NCBI RefSeq assembly: GCF_002242685.1
Contig: NZ_NBIM01000007.1
Coordinates: 1-64,000, forward strand
Direction: 5' to 3'
DNA length: 64,000 bases
From: Oceanimonas doudoroffii
GTDB taxonomy: Bacteria > Pseudomonadota > Gammaproteobacteria > Enterobacterales > Aeromonadaceae
Shown here: piece after piece, positions 9,266 through 19,390 of the stretch
Layout: each line of letters begins with the position of its first letter
How positions within the stretch are numbered: position 1 is the stretch's first letter
Made by a program: the position numbers and the translations under genes
Notes under the pieces: model-generated
Database searches by the model: none
Seen by the model: the letters and a program-made list of their open reading frames with translations, nothing else
What the model was told of the DNA's origin: nothing

Positions 9266-9751
9266 ATGCTCACTCGAATCAAGGCGCTGGTCCTGTTGAC
9301 GCTGACCCTGATGCTGGCCGGTTGCGGCTTTCAGTTGAGAGGCGGTGACAGCCTGCCTCCCGAACTGCAGCGGTTGGTGCTGGACGGTGACGACAAGACC
9401 CAGTTTTATCGACTGGTGTCGGCCCGCCTGCTGCGCGCCGGTGCACAACTGGTGGAAAACGACGGCGACACGCCGGTGTTGACCATAGGCGATCTGAGCC
9501 AGGGCAACACCACCGCCTCCATTCAGCCGACCGGCGATACCCTGGAATACGCCGCACGCTTTGGCACCCGCTTTACCCTCGATCTCCCCGACGAGCCCCG
9601 CCAGGTGTTCAACGTGACCTTTAACCGCAGCTTTCTCGACAAGTCGGACCAAGCCCTGGCATCCAGCCGGGAGCAGCAGCAACTGCGCGAGCAGATGGAA
9701 CTGGAAGCCGCCGAGCAGATTGTGCGTCAGCTGAGCCGCCTGTCGTTCTGA
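9266..9751 (+). CDS. lptE: LPS-assembly lipoprotein LptE
   Basis: 161-residue outer membrane lipoprotein that plugs the LptD barrel and delivers lipopolysaccharide to the cell surface. The lipobox LMLAGC gives lipidation at about Cys17, followed by GFQLRGGDSLPPELQ, the conserved start of mature LptE/RlpB. It is somewhat shorter than E. coli LptE (193) at the C-terminus. AAGGAG stands seven bases before the ATG. The stop shares one base with the holA start (TGATG), so the two genes are translationally coupled, as in E. coli. Confidence 0.92.
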   Translation: MLTRIKALVLLTLTLMLAGCGFQLRGGDSLPPELQRLVLDGDDKTQFYRLVSARLLRAGAQLVENDGDTPVLTIGDLSQGNTTASIQPTGDTLEYAARFGTRFTLDLPDEPRQVFNVTFNRSFLDKSDQALASSREQQQLREQMELEAAEQIVRQLSRLSF

Positions 9752-10773
9752 TGCGTCTCTACCCCGAGCAGATTGCCAAACAGATCAAAGCAGGGCTGGC
9801 GCCCTGCTATTTCGTTTATGGCGACGAGCCCCTGCTCAAGCAGGAAGCCCTCGATGAACTGCGCCAGGCCGCCCGGGCGCAGGGCTTTGACGAACGCCAC
9901 AAGTTCGACGCCGACGAGGGGCTGGATTGGGACGCCATCTTTGACGCCAGCCAAAGCCTCAGCCTGTTCAGCAGCCGGCAGATCATCGAGCTGACTCTGC
10001 CCGACAAGCTGGACCGCACCGCCTCGGACCGGCTAAAGGAGTTACTGGGGCAGTGTCACCAGGATCTGCTACTGCTGATAAGCGGCCCCCGCCTCAACCA
10101 GCAACAGCAAAAAACCGCCTGGTACAAGGCCCTGGCAGCCGCCGGCCCGGTGGTACCGGTATTCACCCCCGACGCCCGTCAGCTGGCACGCTGGCTGGAA
10201 CAACGACTCGGCCGCCACGGGCTGGCGGCCGAGCCTGATGCCCTGCACTGGCTGACCCTGGCCTTTGAAGGCAACCTGCTGGCCGCCGCCGGCGAGATTG
10301 AAAAGCTGGCCCTGCTCGAGCTGCCCCAGCCGCTGACCCTGGCGACCCTGCAGCAACAGGTTCAGCCCCATTATCATTTCAACCCCTTTCAGCTGATCGA
10401 TCCGCTGCTGCAGGGCAAGGTGAAACGGGGCTGCCGTATCCTGCTGCAACTGCGCCAGGAAGGCGTCGAAGCAGGCATGCTCTGCCACCTGCTGGCGAAA
10501 GAACTCAACACCCTGCACGGCCTGCAAGCGGCCCTCGCCACCGGCCAGTCCTTTCCTCAGGCCGCCGGCAGCCTGCAGATATGGTCCAGCCGCCAGCCGC
10601 TGATGCAGTCGGCCCTGAGCCGGCTGCCGGCGCCCAAGCTCAGCGCCCTGTCCACCCTGCTGGCCGCCGCCGACGCCGCCGTGGCCGAGTTTGATGACGA
10701 CACCGCCTGGCGCTGGCTTTACGCCCTGTGCGTCGGCTTTTTCGACGAAAAACCACCGATCATTTTGCCATGA
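9751..10773 (+). CDS. holA: DNA polymerase III delta subunit
   Basis: 340 residues; HolA is the clamp-loader subunit that opens the beta clamp. Visible family features are the N-terminal MRLYPEQIAKQIKAGLAPCYFVYGDEPLLKQE segment in shortened form (YFVYGDEPLL, the P-loop-like stretch without a functional Walker A), the LTLPDKLDRTASDRL region and the helical C-terminal domain (NPFQLIDPLLQG). It overlaps lptE by one base and nadD by four (ATGA), so it sits in a tightly coupled operon. Confidence 0.93.
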   Translation: MRLYPEQIAKQIKAGLAPCYFVYGDEPLLKQEALDELRQAARAQGFDERHKFDADEGLDWDAIFDASQSLSLFSSRQIIELTLPDKLDRTASDRLKELLGQCHQDLLLLISGPRLNQQQQKTAWYKALAAAGPVVPVFTPDARQLARWLEQRLGRHGLAAEPDALHWLTLAFEGNLLAAAGEIEKLALLELPQPLTLATLQQQVQPHYHFNPFQLIDPLLQGKVKRGCRILLQLRQEGVEAGMLCHLLAKELNTLHGLQAALATGQSFPQAAGSLQIWSSRQPLMQSALSRLPAPKLSALSTLLAAADAAVAEFDDDTAWRWLYALCVGFFDEKPPIILP

Positions 10774-11417
10774 CTGTACCCATCGGATTGCTGGGGGGCA
10801 CCTTCGACCCCATACATGTGGGCCACCTGCGCACCGCCATTCAGGCCCAGGAACAACTGGGTCTGGCCGAGGTGCGGCTACTGCCCAACCATATTCCTCC
10901 CCACCGGGCTACCCCCGACAGTGCACCGCGGCACCGCCTGGCCATGACCCGCCTGGCGGCGGCGGCCACACCGGGGCTTACCGTGGACGAGCGTGAACTG
11001 CGCCGCACCACGCCATCCTACACGGTGGAAACCCTGATTGAACTGCGCCGGGAGCTGGGCAGCCGGCCGCTGTGCTTTATCATGGGCATGGACTCATTAT
11101 GCAACCTGGACAAATGGCACCGCTGGCCCGAGCTGCTGGATCATGCCCACCTGGTAGTGAGTCACCGGCCCGGCTGGACACCCTCACTCAACGACACCCT
11201 GGAGCAGCTGTACCGCCGCCATGGCACTCGGGATCGCGAACGGCTTCACCGCGTCCCCGCCGGCCATATTTTCCTGCTCGACAACCCGGAGCTGGAGGTG
11301 TCCTCCACCCAGATACGGGACGGCATTCGGGCGGGGAACAATCCCCAGTATTTGTTGCCCGAGGCGGTAGCGAACTATATTCGACAACAGGGACTCTACA
11401 CCGGGTCCGTGGTATGA
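10770..11417 (+). CDS. nadD: Nicotinate-nucleotide adenylyltransferase
   Basis: 215 residues. Transfers AMP from ATP to nicotinate mononucleotide, the penultimate step of NAD synthesis. The nucleotidyltransferase motif [13 protein letters not shown] is near residue 8 and the C-terminal [12 protein letters not shown] motif corresponds to the ISSTxIR signature. The start at 10770 ([14 protein letters not shown]) gives the normal N-terminus and overlaps holA by ATGA. Unlike E. coli, no phosphatase gene (cobC/phpB) separates it from rsfS. Confidence 0.95.
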   Translation: MTVPIGLLGGTFDPIHVGHLRTAIQAQEQLGLAEVRLLPNHIPPHRATPDSAPRHRLAMTRLAAAATPGLTVDERELRRTTPSYTVETLIELRRELGSRPLCFIMGMDSLCNLDKWHRWPELLDHAHLVVSHRPGWTPSLNDTLEQLYRRHGTRDRERLHRVPAGHIFLLDNPELEVSSTQIRDGIRAGNNPQYLLPEAVANYIRQQGLYTGSVV

Positions 11418-11448
11418 TTCATGTTGTTTCAACGAGGAGAAAACACGC

Positions 11449-11793
11449 TTGCAAGACCAAGAACTGCATGACTTTATCGTCGACAAACTGGACGATCTCA
11501 AGGCCCGTGACATTCGCGTACTGGACGTCACCGGCAAATCCACCATCACCGACTGCATGATCATCTGCTCCGGCAACTCCAGCCGCCACGTCAACTCCAT
11601 TGCCGATCACCTGGCCACCGAGGCCAAACATGCCGGCCTGGATCTGCTTGGCATTGAAGGCCAGGATGCAGGAGAATGGGTACTGGTCGATCTGGGCGAA
11701 GCCATCGTGCACGTGATGCAGGAAGAAACCCGCGACTTTTATCAACTGGAAAAACTCTGGGGCGGCAGCACGGCCGGAGCCATGGCCGGATGA
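11449..11793 (+). CDS. rsfS: Ribosomal silencing factor RsfS
   Basis: 114 residues. Binds ribosomal protein uL14 and blocks subunit joining in starved cells. Conserved blocks: [24 protein letters not shown] and [30 protein letters not shown], each quoted here in part as [16 protein letters not shown] and [16 protein letters not shown]. The start is a TTG at 11449 with GAGGAG nine bases upstream; I believe E. coli rsfS also uses TTG. The tail beyond LEKLWGG is slightly longer than usual. Overlaps rlmH by four bases. Confidence 0.93.
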   Translation: MQDQELHDFIVDKLDDLKARDIRVLDVTGKSTITDCMIICSGNSSRHVNSIADHLATEAKHAGLDLLGIEGQDAGEWVLVDLGEAIVHVMQEETRDFYQLEKLWGGSTAGAMAG

Positions 11794-12260
11794 AGCTGCA
11801 GCTGGTGGCGGTCGGCACCAAAATGCCGGCCTGGGTAACCACGGGATTTCAGGAATACCAGCGCCGCTTTCCCCGGGACATGCCCCTGGAACTGGTGGAA
11901 ATTGCCGCCGGCAAGCGGGGCAAGAACGCCGACATTGAACGCATTCTGCACAAGGAAGGCGAACAGATGCTGGCCGCCATCGCCAAGTCGGCGTGTATTG
12001 TCACCCTCGACATTCCCGGCAAGCCCTGGACCACGGAGCAACTCGCCGGCCAGCTCACCCGCTGGCAGCACGACGGCCGCGACGTGGCCATTCTGATTGG
12101 CGGCCCCGAGGGGCTGGCGCCGGCCTGCAAGGCCGCAGCCGAACAAAGCTGGTCGTTGTCCCCCCTCACCCTGCCCCATCCCCTGGTGCGGGTGGTGGCG
12201 GCGGAAAGCCTCTACCGCGCCTGGAGCATCAATAACAACCACCCCTATCACCGGGAGTAA
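11790..12260 (+). CDS. rlmH: 23S rRNA pseudouridine-1915 N3-methyltransferase RlmH
   Basis: 156 residues, the typical length. SPOUT-fold methyltransferase that methylates pseudouridine 1915 in helix 69 of 23S rRNA. Signature elements: [15 protein letters not shown] at the start, the SAM-binding knot [11 protein letters not shown] around residue 100, and the C-terminal [15 protein letters not shown] with NNHPYHRE at the end. The start (11790) overlaps the rsfS stop as ATGA; longer upstream frames are not supported by the family. Confidence 0.96.
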   Translation: MKLQLVAVGTKMPAWVTTGFQEYQRRFPRDMPLELVEIAAGKRGKNADIERILHKEGEQMLAAIAKSACIVTLDIPGKPWTTEQLAGQLTRWQHDGRDVAILIGGPEGLAPACKAAAEQSWSLSPLTLPHPLVRVVAAESLYRAWSINNNHPYHRE

Positions 12261-12263
12261 GTC

Positions 12264-14153
12264 ATGGCCAGGTCCCGGGTAAAAATGCGCGATCACGTCG
12301 CCGAGTCCTCTTTGCACTGGCGCCGTACCCTGGTGTCCTTTATCGGCATAGTGGTGCTGATGGGCGTGCTCTTTGCCAACCTCTACCACCTGCAGGTGAA
12401 CCAGCATCAGAGCTACCAGACCCGCTCCAATGACAACCGCATCAAGGTAGTGCCCATCGCCCCGACCCGGGGGCTGATTTACGACCGCAACGGTGTGCTG
12501 CTGGCGGAAAACCGCCCCATATACAGCCTGGAAATCACTCCGGAAAAGACCGGCGATCTGGACGCCACCGTCGACGACCTGATCGAACTGCTGGATCTCG
12601 ATCCCGAGCTCAGGGAGCGTTTTTTTGAAGAGGTGCGCCGCCAGCGCCGCTTTAACCCTGTGGTGCTGGTCAGCCGGCTGAACGAAGATCAGGTAGCCCG
12701 CTTCAGCATCAACCAGCACAAGTATCCCGGCGCCGCCATCGAGGCCTATCTCAAGCGTCACTACCCCTACAAGGACACCCTGACCCATGTGCTGGGTTAC
12801 ATGGCCAAGATCAATGATCGCGACCTGGAACGCCTGCGGGAAGAGAACAAGCTCGCCAACTACGCCGCCACCCGCGACATCGGCAAGCTCGGGGTGGAAC
12901 GCTATTACGAGGATCTGCTGCACGGCCACGCCGGCTATCAGGAAGTCGAGGTCAACAACCGCGGCCGAGTGATCCGCACCCTGAAATACGAGCCCCCGGT
13001 GCCCGGCAGCGACATTTACCTGAACCTCGACATTCGGCTGCAGCAGCACGCCCAGAAGCTGCTCGAAGGCCAGCGCGGCGCCATTGTGCTGATGACCCCG
13101 AAAGACGGCCAGGTACGAGCCATTGTCTCCAACCCCAGCTATGATCCCAACCTGTTCGTACACGGCATCAGCAGCCCCGACTACAAGGCGCTGCTGGAAA
13201 ACCCCGACCGGCCATTGATCAACCGGGCCAGCCAGGGCATTTACGCCCCCGCCTCCACCGTCAAGCCCATGCTGTCGGTCATGGGGCTGAACGAGGGCGC
13301 CATCACCCCCGGCACCCGCTATTTCGGCGGCCCCTATTTTCAAATCCCCAACACCAAGCGCAAGTTTCGCGACTGGCGCCGCTGGGGCCATGGCTGGATG
13401 GACGTCTACCGAGCCATCGAGATCTCCGCCGATACCTTTTTCTACGATCTGGCCTACCGAGTGGGCATCGACAACATTCATGACTACATGAGCCGCTTTG
13501 GCTTTGGCCAGGCCTCGGGCATCGATCTGCACGAAGAGGCCAGCGGCATCATGCCGTCCCGGGAATGGAAACAACGTCGCCACAAGCAGCCCTGGTATCA
13601 GGGCGACACCATTTCGGTGGGCATCGGTCAGGGCTACTGGACCGCCACCCCGCTGCAACTGGCCAGGGCCACCTCCATCATGGTGGACCACGGTGACACC
13701 GTGCACCCGCGCCTGCTTAACGCCATCGCCATCAACGGCGATCGGGTCACCATGCCCATCAGCCACGGCGAGCCCATTCGGCTCAGGCAGGACAACTACT
13801 GGCAGGTAGGCCTCACTGGCATGTGGCGGGTGATCAACGGCAGCGAGGGCACGGCACGCCGAGCCTTTGCCGGCACCCCCTATGTCGCCGGCGGCAAGTC
13901 GGGCACGGCCCAGGTGTTCAGCCTGGCGGAAAACCAGCAGTACGATCACAAGAGCCTGCGCGAGCATCTGCGTGACAACGCCCTGTTCGTGGCCTTTGCC
14001 CCCTTTGAAAACCCCGAGGCGGTGGTGTCGGTGGTGCTGGAAAACGCCGGCGGTGGCAGTACCAACGCCGCCCCCGTGGCCCGGGCCATGCTCGACGCCT
14101 TTCTGATCCCCGACCAACTTCAGCCCGACGAGGATGCCATCGCCCATGAATAA
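12264..14153 (+). CDS. mrdA: Penicillin-binding protein 2 (elongasome transpeptidase)
   Basis: 629 residues. Inner-membrane, monofunctional peptidoglycan DD-transpeptidase of the Rod complex. One N-terminal transmembrane helix (about 25-42), dimerisation/pedestal domain, then the penicillin-binding domain with the SxxK nucleophile at Ser331 (YAPASTVKP), an SAD triad motif ([10 protein letters not shown]) and KSGTAQ. Length and motif spacing match E. coli PBP2 (Ser330). It follows rlmH by three bases and overlaps rodA by eight, so the transpeptidase and its partner glycosyltransferase are made together. Confidence 0.97.
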   Translation: MARSRVKMRDHVAESSLHWRRTLVSFIGIVVLMGVLFANLYHLQVNQHQSYQTRSNDNRIKVVPIAPTRGLIYDRNGVLLAENRPIYSLEITPEKTGDLDATVDDLIELLDLDPELRERFFEEVRRQRRFNPVVLVSRLNEDQVARFSINQHKYPGAAIEAYLKRHYPYKDTLTHVLGYMAKINDRDLERLREENKLANYAATRDIGKLGVERYYEDLLHGHAGYQEVEVNNRGRVIRTLKYEPPVPGSDIYLNLDIRLQQHAQKLLEGQRGAIVLMTPKDGQVRAIVSNPSYDPNLFVHGISSPDYKALLENPDRPLINRASQGIYAPASTVKPMLSVMGLNEGAITPGTRYFGGPYFQIPNTKRKFRDWRRWGHGWMDVYRAIEISADTFFYDLAYRVGIDNIHDYMSRFGFGQASGIDLHEEASGIMPSREWKQRRHKQPWYQGDTISVGIGQGYWTATPLQLARATSIMVDHGDTVHPRLLNAIAINGDRVTMPISHGEPIRLRQDNYWQVGLTGMWRVINGSEGTARRAFAGTPYVAGGKSGTAQVFSLAENQQYDHKSLREHLRDNALFVAFAPFENPEAVVSVVLENAGGGSTNAAPVARAMLDAFLIPDQLQPDEDAIAHE

Positions 14154-15246
14154 GCACCGCCGCTCCCTGGGAGAACGCCTGCACCTGGACTGGCCGCTGC
14201 TGGCCGGCCTGCTGCTGCTGCTCGGCGCCAGCATGATGATCCTCTATTCCGCCACCGGCGAGGACCTGCAGGCGGTCACTCGACAAGGCATGCGCGTCGG
14301 CCTGTCCCTTACCGTCATGTTCGTGCTGGCCCAGCTGCCGCCCGGCTTTTACGCCCGCTGGGCACCGCCGGTGTTTCTGCTGGGGGTGGTGCTGCTGGTG
14401 CTGGTGCTGCTGGTGGGTGATATTGGCAAGGGCGCCCAGCGCTGGCTGGAAATTGGCAGCTTTCGCTTTCAGCCCTCGGAAGCCCTCAAGCTGGCCATGC
14501 CCATTACCATCGCCGCCTACATCAGCCGCTACCCCCTGCCTCCCGGCCTGCTGCACGTGGCCATCGCCTTTGTGCTGGTGCTGGTGCCCACCCTGCTGAT
14601 CGCCAAGCAGCCGGATCTGGGCACCTCGGTGCTGGTGGCGGCCTCCGGCCTGTTCGTGATTTTCCTTGCCGGCCTGCCCTGGCGACTGATTCTGCTGGCG
14701 CTCACCGGCCTGGCCGCCTTTCTGCCGGCGCTGTGGTACTTTCTGATGCACGACTACCAGAAGCGACGAGTGCTGACCCTGCTCAACCCGGAAAGCGATC
14801 CCCTGGGGGCCGGATATCATATCATTCAGTCCAAAATCGCCATCGGCTCCGGCGGCCTCTGGGGCAAAGGCTGGCTGCACGGTACCCAGTCCCAGCTGGA
14901 ATTTCTGCCCGAACGCCACACCGACTTTATCTTCGCGGTACTGGCCGAGGAGTTCGGCCTGGTGGGCGTCAGCCTGCTGATGCTGATGTACCTGTTTATC
15001 ATCGGCCGCGGCCTGCAGATTTCGGTACAGGCCCAGGGGGCCTTTCCCCGCCTGCTGGCGGGCGCCCTGACCCTGACCTTTTTCGTCTATGTGTTCGTCA
15101 ACATCGGCATGGTCAGCGGCCTGCTGCCGGTGGTGGGTGTGCCGCTGCCGCTGATAAGCTTCGGCGGCACCTCCATGGTGACACTGATGGCCGGATTTGG
15201 CATTCTCATGTCCGTTCATACTCACAAACGCCTGTTGGCGAAATAA
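14146..15246 (+). CDS. rodA: Peptidoglycan glycosyltransferase RodA
   Basis: 366 residues from the 14146 start. SEDS-family polymerase, about ten membrane helices, that makes glycan strands from lipid II with PBP2 during cell elongation. Highly conserved stretches include [15 protein letters not shown], the catalytic-aspartate loop ([20 protein letters not shown]), [18 protein letters not shown] and [20 protein letters not shown]. Start choice: ATG 14146 ([15 protein letters not shown]) gives the usual cytoplasmic tail; ATG 14134 abuts GAGG with no spacer, so I prefer the later one. Confidence 0.96.
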   Translation: MNKHRRSLGERLHLDWPLLAGLLLLLGASMMILYSATGEDLQAVTRQGMRVGLSLTVMFVLAQLPPGFYARWAPPVFLLGVVLLVLVLLVGDIGKGAQRWLEIGSFRFQPSEALKLAMPITIAAYISRYPLPPGLLHVAIAFVLVLVPTLLIAKQPDLGTSVLVAASGLFVIFLAGLPWRLILLALTGLAAFLPALWYFLMHDYQKRRVLTLLNPESDPLGAGYHIIQSKIAIGSGGLWGKGWLHGTQSQLEFLPERHTDFIFAVLAEEFGLVGVSLLMLMYLFIIGRGLQISVQAQGAFPRLLAGALTLTFFVYVFVNIGMVSGLLPVVGVPLPLISFGGTSMVTLMAGFGILMSVHTHKRLLAK

Positions 15247-15264
15247 CAAACAAGGAACCCGTAA

Positions 15265-16236
15265 ATGCGCCTCGCCCTTCTTTCTGCGGCAGTGTGGTTA
15301 TCTACCTCGGTCTCGGCGGCCCCCACCGTGTCCGAGCAGCAGCAATGGCTCGACGAGCTGGCCGGCAAGTTCGAGCTGACCCAGGACGCACTGAACGGAG
15401 CCCTGGCACAGGCGCAGTACCAGCAGCCGATCATCGACGCCATGACCCGGCCGGCCGAAGCCAAGCCCTGGCACCAGTACCGCCCCATCTTTCTCACCGA
15501 CAAGCGCATTGAACAGGGCGCCACCTTCTGGAAAGAACACCAGGCCCTGCTGGTCCGAGCCGAGCAGGAGCTGCAGGTGCCGGCCCAGATCATCGCCGCC
15601 ATCATCGGCGTGGAAACCTACTACGGCGCCCACATGGGTACGCACAAAGTGCTCGATGCCCTCTATACCCTGGGCTTTCACTACCCGCCCAGGGGCGCCT
15701 TTTTCCGTTCGGAGCTGGGCCATTACCTGAAGCTGGCCGGCGAGCAGCAATGGGCGCTGGACGAGCAAAAAGGCTCCTACGCCGGCGCCATGGGCATGGG
15801 CCAGTTTATTTCCTCCAGTTACCGCCACTATGCGGTGGACTTTGATCAGGATGGCCACACCAACCTGTTTGAGGCCACCGACGCCATCGGCAGCGTGGCC
15901 AACTACTTTCATCAGCACAAGTGGCAGCCGGGAGAGCCGGTGGCCCACCGGGCCGAAGTGACCGACGCCGACGCCGCCGAGGCGCTGCTGTCTGCCGCCC
16001 TCGAGCTGGACTACAGCTGGGCCGAGCTGGCGGCCGCCGGCGTACTCACGGACGCCGAGCTGGCGGCCGACACGCCGGTCAAGCTGCTGAAGCTGGATGG
16101 CGCCGACGGCCCTGAGTACTGGGTAGTGCGCCATAACTTCTATGTGATCACCCGTTACAACCGCAGCCCGCTCTATGCCATGGCGGTCTATCAACTGAGT
16201 GAAGAAATCAGACAAGCCTATGAACAACAGCGTTAA
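15265..16236 (+). CDS. mltB: Membrane-bound lytic murein transglycosylase B
   Basis: 323 residues. Cleaves the glycan backbone of peptidoglycan with 1,6-anhydro ring formation. An N-terminal signal peptide (MRLALLSAAVWLSTSVSAA) is followed by the SLT_2 domain: catalytic glutamate in IIGVETYYG, then the GSYAGAMGMGQFISSSYR block and a metal-binding-like DFDQDGHTNLF. No lipobox Cys is visible, so it may be soluble periplasmic rather than membrane-anchored, unlike E. coli MltB. It sits between rodA and rlpA and overlaps rlpA by 17 bases. Confidence 0.92.
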   Translation: MRLALLSAAVWLSTSVSAAPTVSEQQQWLDELAGKFELTQDALNGALAQAQYQQPIIDAMTRPAEAKPWHQYRPIFLTDKRIEQGATFWKEHQALLVRAEQELQVPAQIIAAIIGVETYYGAHMGTHKVLDALYTLGFHYPPRGAFFRSELGHYLKLAGEQQWALDEQKGSYAGAMGMGQFISSSYRHYAVDFDQDGHTNLFEATDAIGSVANYFHQHKWQPGEPVAHRAEVTDADAAEALLSAALELDYSWAELAAAGVLTDAELAADTPVKLLKLDGADGPEYWVVRHNFYVITRYNRSPLYAMAVYQLSEEIRQAYEQQR

Positions 16237-17056
16237 TCTTCTGCGGCCACGGGCGTGGCTGCCACTGGCCGCCCTGCTGCTGGCCGCCTGCAGCAGCCAG
16301 CCCGAGCAGCCGCCGGCCACGGACGACGGCTATGACCGGGAAACCGCCGGCGGCCGCTACAGCATGCGCAAAGACATGGCGCCGGGCGAGATGCCCGACA
16401 TGTCTCACGTCAAGGACGCGGTGCCGCGCTTTGAGCCTTACAGCCGCCAGGGCAACAAGGACTACAATGTCTGGGGGCAGGACTACCAGGTGTGGCGGGA
16501 CGTGCAGAATTACAAGGACGAGGGCATGGCGTCCTGGTACGGTGCCAAATTTCACGGTTATCACACCTCCAACGGCGAGGTGTATGACATGTTCACCATG
16601 ACGGCGGCCCACAAGAACCTGCCGCTGCCGTCCTTTGTGCGGGTCACCAATACCGCCAACGGCAAGCAGGTGATCGTGCGGGTCAATGATCGCGGGCCCT
16701 TTCACGATGGCCGCATTATCGATCTGTCCTACGCGGCCGCCTGGCGCCTGGGCATGCTCGACAAGGGCACGGCACCGGTGAAGGTGGAGCTGATAAAGAT
16801 GGCCCCCAGCAAGGAAGACGTTCGCCTGGCCGAGCAGGGGCCGGGCCGCCACATACAGCTGCTGGCCACCCGCTCCGGCGACCGGGCCCGGGATCTTGCC
16901 ACCCGCCTGAGCAGGGAGTACGGTTTTCCCGCCCGGGTAGAGCACCAGTCCGATTGGTACAAGCTGCAGATGGGGCCTATCCCGGTGACCCAGACCGATG
17001 ATATTCTTTCCCGACTGATCGCCGAGGGTTACGAACAGGCATATTTCCTGAACTAA
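16220..17056 (+). CDS. rlpA: Septal ring lytic transglycosylase RlpA (rare lipoprotein A)
   Basis: 278 residues. Lipobox LLLAAC gives lipidation near Cys17. The double-psi beta-barrel domain (about 100-195) shows EGMASWYGAKFHGYHTSNGE in part (GMASWYGAKFHG), TAAHKNLPLPSFVRVTN and the catalytic-region VRVNDRGPFHDGRIIDLS. The C-terminal SPOR domain (about 210-278: HIQLLATRSGDRARDLATRL) binds denuded septal glycan. RlpA proteins of this type act as lytic transglycosylases in Pseudomonas; activity here is inferred. Start 16220 chosen because it places the signal peptide at the N-terminus. Confidence 0.93.
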   Translation: MNNSVNLLRPRAWLPLAALLLAACSSQPEQPPATDDGYDRETAGGRYSMRKDMAPGEMPDMSHVKDAVPRFEPYSRQGNKDYNVWGQDYQVWRDVQNYKDEGMASWYGAKFHGYHTSNGEVYDMFTMTAAHKNLPLPSFVRVTNTANGKQVIVRVNDRGPFHDGRIIDLSYAAAWRLGMLDKGTAPVKVELIKMAPSKEDVRLAEQGPGRHIQLLATRSGDRARDLATRLSREYGFPARVEHQSDWYKLQMGPIPVTQTDDILSRLIAEGYEQAYFLN

Positions 17057-17125
17057 ACGGACTTTTAACGTTCTCAAACGGCATTCACGCTTATCCACAT
17101 TTACAACAAGGGTCTGACTCACCTT

Positions 17126-18298
17126 ATGCGTACGGTAAATACTCTGACTTCTTTCGCCATCGCCGGCCTGGTGTCCTGTGCCGCCCAGGCGCAAACCTCG
17201 GCGCCCCTGATCCCCGAGCCGCCGGCCATTGCCGCCAAGTCCTATGTGCTGATGGACTACGCCAGCGGCCAGGTACTGGTGTCGGAAAATGCCGATCAAA
17301 AACTGCCGCCGGCCAGCCTGACCAAGATGATGACCTCCTACATCCTCGGCCAGGCATTGGAAGAGGGCAAGGTCAAGCGCGACGATCTGGTGACCATCAG
17401 CGAGGCCGCCTGGGCCCAGAACTTTCCCGGCTCTTCGGTCATGTTTTTGGAAGTGGGCAAGCAGGTCAGCATTGACGATCTCAACCGGGGCATCATCATT
17501 CAGTCCGGCAACGACGCCACCGTGGCGGTGGCCGAGCACCTGGCCGGCAGCGTCAACTCCTTTGCCGATCTGATGAATTCCTGGGCCGCACGCCTGGGCA
17601 TGAAGGACAGTCACTTTGTGACTCCTCACGGCCTGCACAGCGATGACATGTACACCACCGCCTACGACATGGCGTTGCTGGGTCAGGCGCTGATCCGCGA
17701 CGTGCCGGAGGAGTACGCCATCTATGCCGAGAAAACCTTTACCTATAACGGCATCACCCAGAACAACCGCAACTCCCTGCTGTGGGATCAGTCCCTGAAC
17801 GTGGACGGCATCAAGACCGGCCACGTCGAGGCCGTGGGCTATAACCTGGTATCGTCCGCCACCAAGGAAGACATGCGTCTGATTGCCGTGGTCATGGGTG
17901 CCACCAACGAGCGCGCCCGGGCGGCGGAAAGCAAAAAACTGCTGACCTACGGTTTCCGCTTCTACCAGACCCTGACGCCCTATGAGGCCGGCAGCAAGCT
18001 GGTGGATCAGAAGATCTGGATGGGCGACAAAAGCACCGTTGCTCTGGGGGTAGACAAGCCGGTGGCGGTGACCATTCCCCGCGGTCAGGCCCAGAACCTG
18101 CAGGCCGACTTTACCCTGGACCAGGCCCTGAAGGCGCCGCTGGCCAAAGGACAGCAGGTGGGCACCGTGCACCTGCGCCTGAACGATAAGGAAGTGGCCA
18201 CCGTGCCCCTGGTGGCGCTGGAAGACATTGAACAGGGCGGCCTGTTCAGCCGGTTGATCGACTACCTCACCCTGCTGGTGCAGGGGCTGTTCGACTAA
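17126..18298 (+). CDS. dacA: D-alanyl-D-alanine carboxypeptidase (PBP5 type)
   Basis: 390 residues. Trims the terminal D-Ala from peptidoglycan stem peptides in the periplasm. Signal peptide ends near AAQAQ; active-site serine in [12 protein letters not shown], the SGN motif in [11 protein letters not shown], and KTG in [19 protein letters not shown]5 C-terminal beta domain and an amphipathic anchor ([14 protein letters not shown]) end the protein. An intrinsic terminator follows, separating it from ybeD. Confidence 0.97.
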   Translation: MRTVNTLTSFAIAGLVSCAAQAQTSAPLIPEPPAIAAKSYVLMDYASGQVLVSENADQKLPPASLTKMMTSYILGQALEEGKVKRDDLVTISEAAWAQNFPGSSVMFLEVGKQVSIDDLNRGIIIQSGNDATVAVAEHLAGSVNSFADLMNSWAARLGMKDSHFVTPHGLHSDDMYTTAYDMALLGQALIRDVPEEYAIYAEKTFTYNGITQNNRNSLLWDQSLNVDGIKTGHVEAVGYNLVSSATKEDMRLIAVVMGATNERARAAESKKLLTYGFRFYQTLTPYEAGSKLVDQKIWMGDKSTVALGVDKPVAVTIPRGQAQNLQADFTLDQALKAPLAKGQQVGTVHLRLNDKEVATVPLVALEDIEQGGLFSRLIDYLTLLVQGLFD

Positions 18299-18308
18299 CC
18301 CATGTTCG

Positions 18309-18341
18309 GGGCCGGCATTCTGCCGGCCCTTTCATTTTTCT
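18309..18341 (+). terminator. Intrinsic terminator after dacA
   Basis: Perfect 9-bp stem GGGCCGGCA/TGCCGGCCC with a TTC loop, followed by TTTCATTTTTC. It lies directly after the dacA stop. Confidence 0.8.
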
Positions 18342-18464
18342 CCCGCCGCCAAAGACCCTGCAAGTTGTCGGTTTCGAATTAGCCGGTTTTATGATAAAAA
18401 TGCGATACGGGTGGTGGAAATTGCTTCCATTCCCAATCGAATACTGCTGTTCTCGAAGGTTGCC

Positions 18465-18728
18465 ATGAATACCAAATTTGATGAGTTGCTTGAATTTCCC
18501 TGCCGCTTTCCGTTCAAGGTACTGGGCCTGGCCGATGAGCGCCTGCCCGACCTGGTGGTGGAAGTGCTGCAACAACACGCCCCCGGCGATTACAGCCCCA
18601 CGGTGCGCCCCAGCAGCAAGGGCAATTATCACGCGGTGAGCGTACAGGTCATGGTACAGAGCAAGGAGCAGGTAGAGCTGCTGTACCAGGAGCTCGGTAA
18701 GATCGAGCTGGTCAAGTACGTACTTTAA
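18465..18728 (+). CDS. ybeD: YbeD-family protein (DUF493)
   Basis: 87 residues, the same length as E. coli YbeD. Small alpha-beta protein with an ACT/lipoate-regulatory-like fold; the conserved block is [20 protein letters not shown]. Function is unknown, though the gene is consistently found ahead of lipB as here (eight bases apart). Start 18465 ([15 protein letters not shown]) matches the family, with GAAGG four bases upstream; the open upstream extension does not. Confidence 0.93.
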   Translation: MNTKFDELLEFPCRFPFKVLGLADERLPDLVVEVLQQHAPGDYSPTVRPSSKGNYHAVSVQVMVQSKEQVELLYQELGKIELVKYVL

Positions 18729-18736
18729 GGCCGGCC

Positions 18737-19390
18737 ATGCAGCAGGACAGACTGACGATTCGACACTGGGGGCTGGCGTCTTACGAGCACGTCTGGCACA
18801 CCATGCAGAACTTCACCGATCACCGCGATCAGGACACCGGTGATGAATTCTGGCTGGTGGAACACCTGCCGGTGTTCACTCAAGGGCAGGCCGGCAAGGC
18901 CGAGCACGTGCTCAACGCCGGTGACATTCCGGTGGTGCTGGCGGATCGCGGCGGCCAGGTCACCTACCACGGTCCGGGCCAGCTGGTACTTTACCTGCTG
19001 CTCGACGTGCGTCGCCGAAAACTCGGCGTGCGCAACCTGGTCACCGCCATGGAAGAGTCCATCGTCGGCCTGCTGCGCGAATACCAGATTGAGGCCTACG
19101 CCAAGCCCGATGCCCCCGGGGTCTATGTGGATAACAGCAAAATCGCCTCGCTCGGCCTGCGAGTGCGCCGAGGCTGCTCCTTTCACGGCCTGGCACTGAA
19201 CGTAAACATGGATCTGAGCCCCTTCCTGCGCATCAACCCCTGTGGCTACGCAGGCATGGCCATGACCCAGTGCTGTGCCCTAGGCGGCCCCCAGACCCTC
19301 GAGGAAGCCCAGTCTCGCCTGGTGCCCCTGCTGGCAGAGCGGCTTGGCTATCTACATCTCTACTACACCACAGAGAAACCGACATTATGA
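18737..19390 (+). CDS. lipB: Octanoyltransferase LipB
   Basis: 217 residues. Moves octanoate from octanoyl-ACP to lipoyl domains of 2-oxoacid dehydrogenases and GcvH. The family motifs are [16 protein letters not shown], the catalytic Lys in [19 protein letters not shown] and the catalytic Cys in [13 protein letters not shown]. It overlaps lipA by four bases (ATGA), directly coupling the two steps of lipoate assembly; E. coli has ybeF between them. Confidence 0.97.
   Translation: MQQDRLTIRHWGLASYEHVWHTMQNFTDHRDQDTGDEFWLVEHLPVFTQGQAGKAEHVLNAGDIPVVLADRGGQVTYHGPGQLVLYLLLDVRRRKLGVRNLVTAMEESIVGLLREYQIEAYAKPDAPGVYVDNSKIASLGLRVRRGCSFHGLALNVNMDLSPFLRINPCGYAGMAMTQCCALGGPQTLEEAQSRLVPLLAERLGYLHLYYTTEKPTL

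Noticed and set aside
11742-15249. Long minus-strand frames opposite rlmH, mrdA and rodA
   Set aside because: Shadows of GC-rich coding sequence; the plus-strand genes carry complete catalytic motifs.
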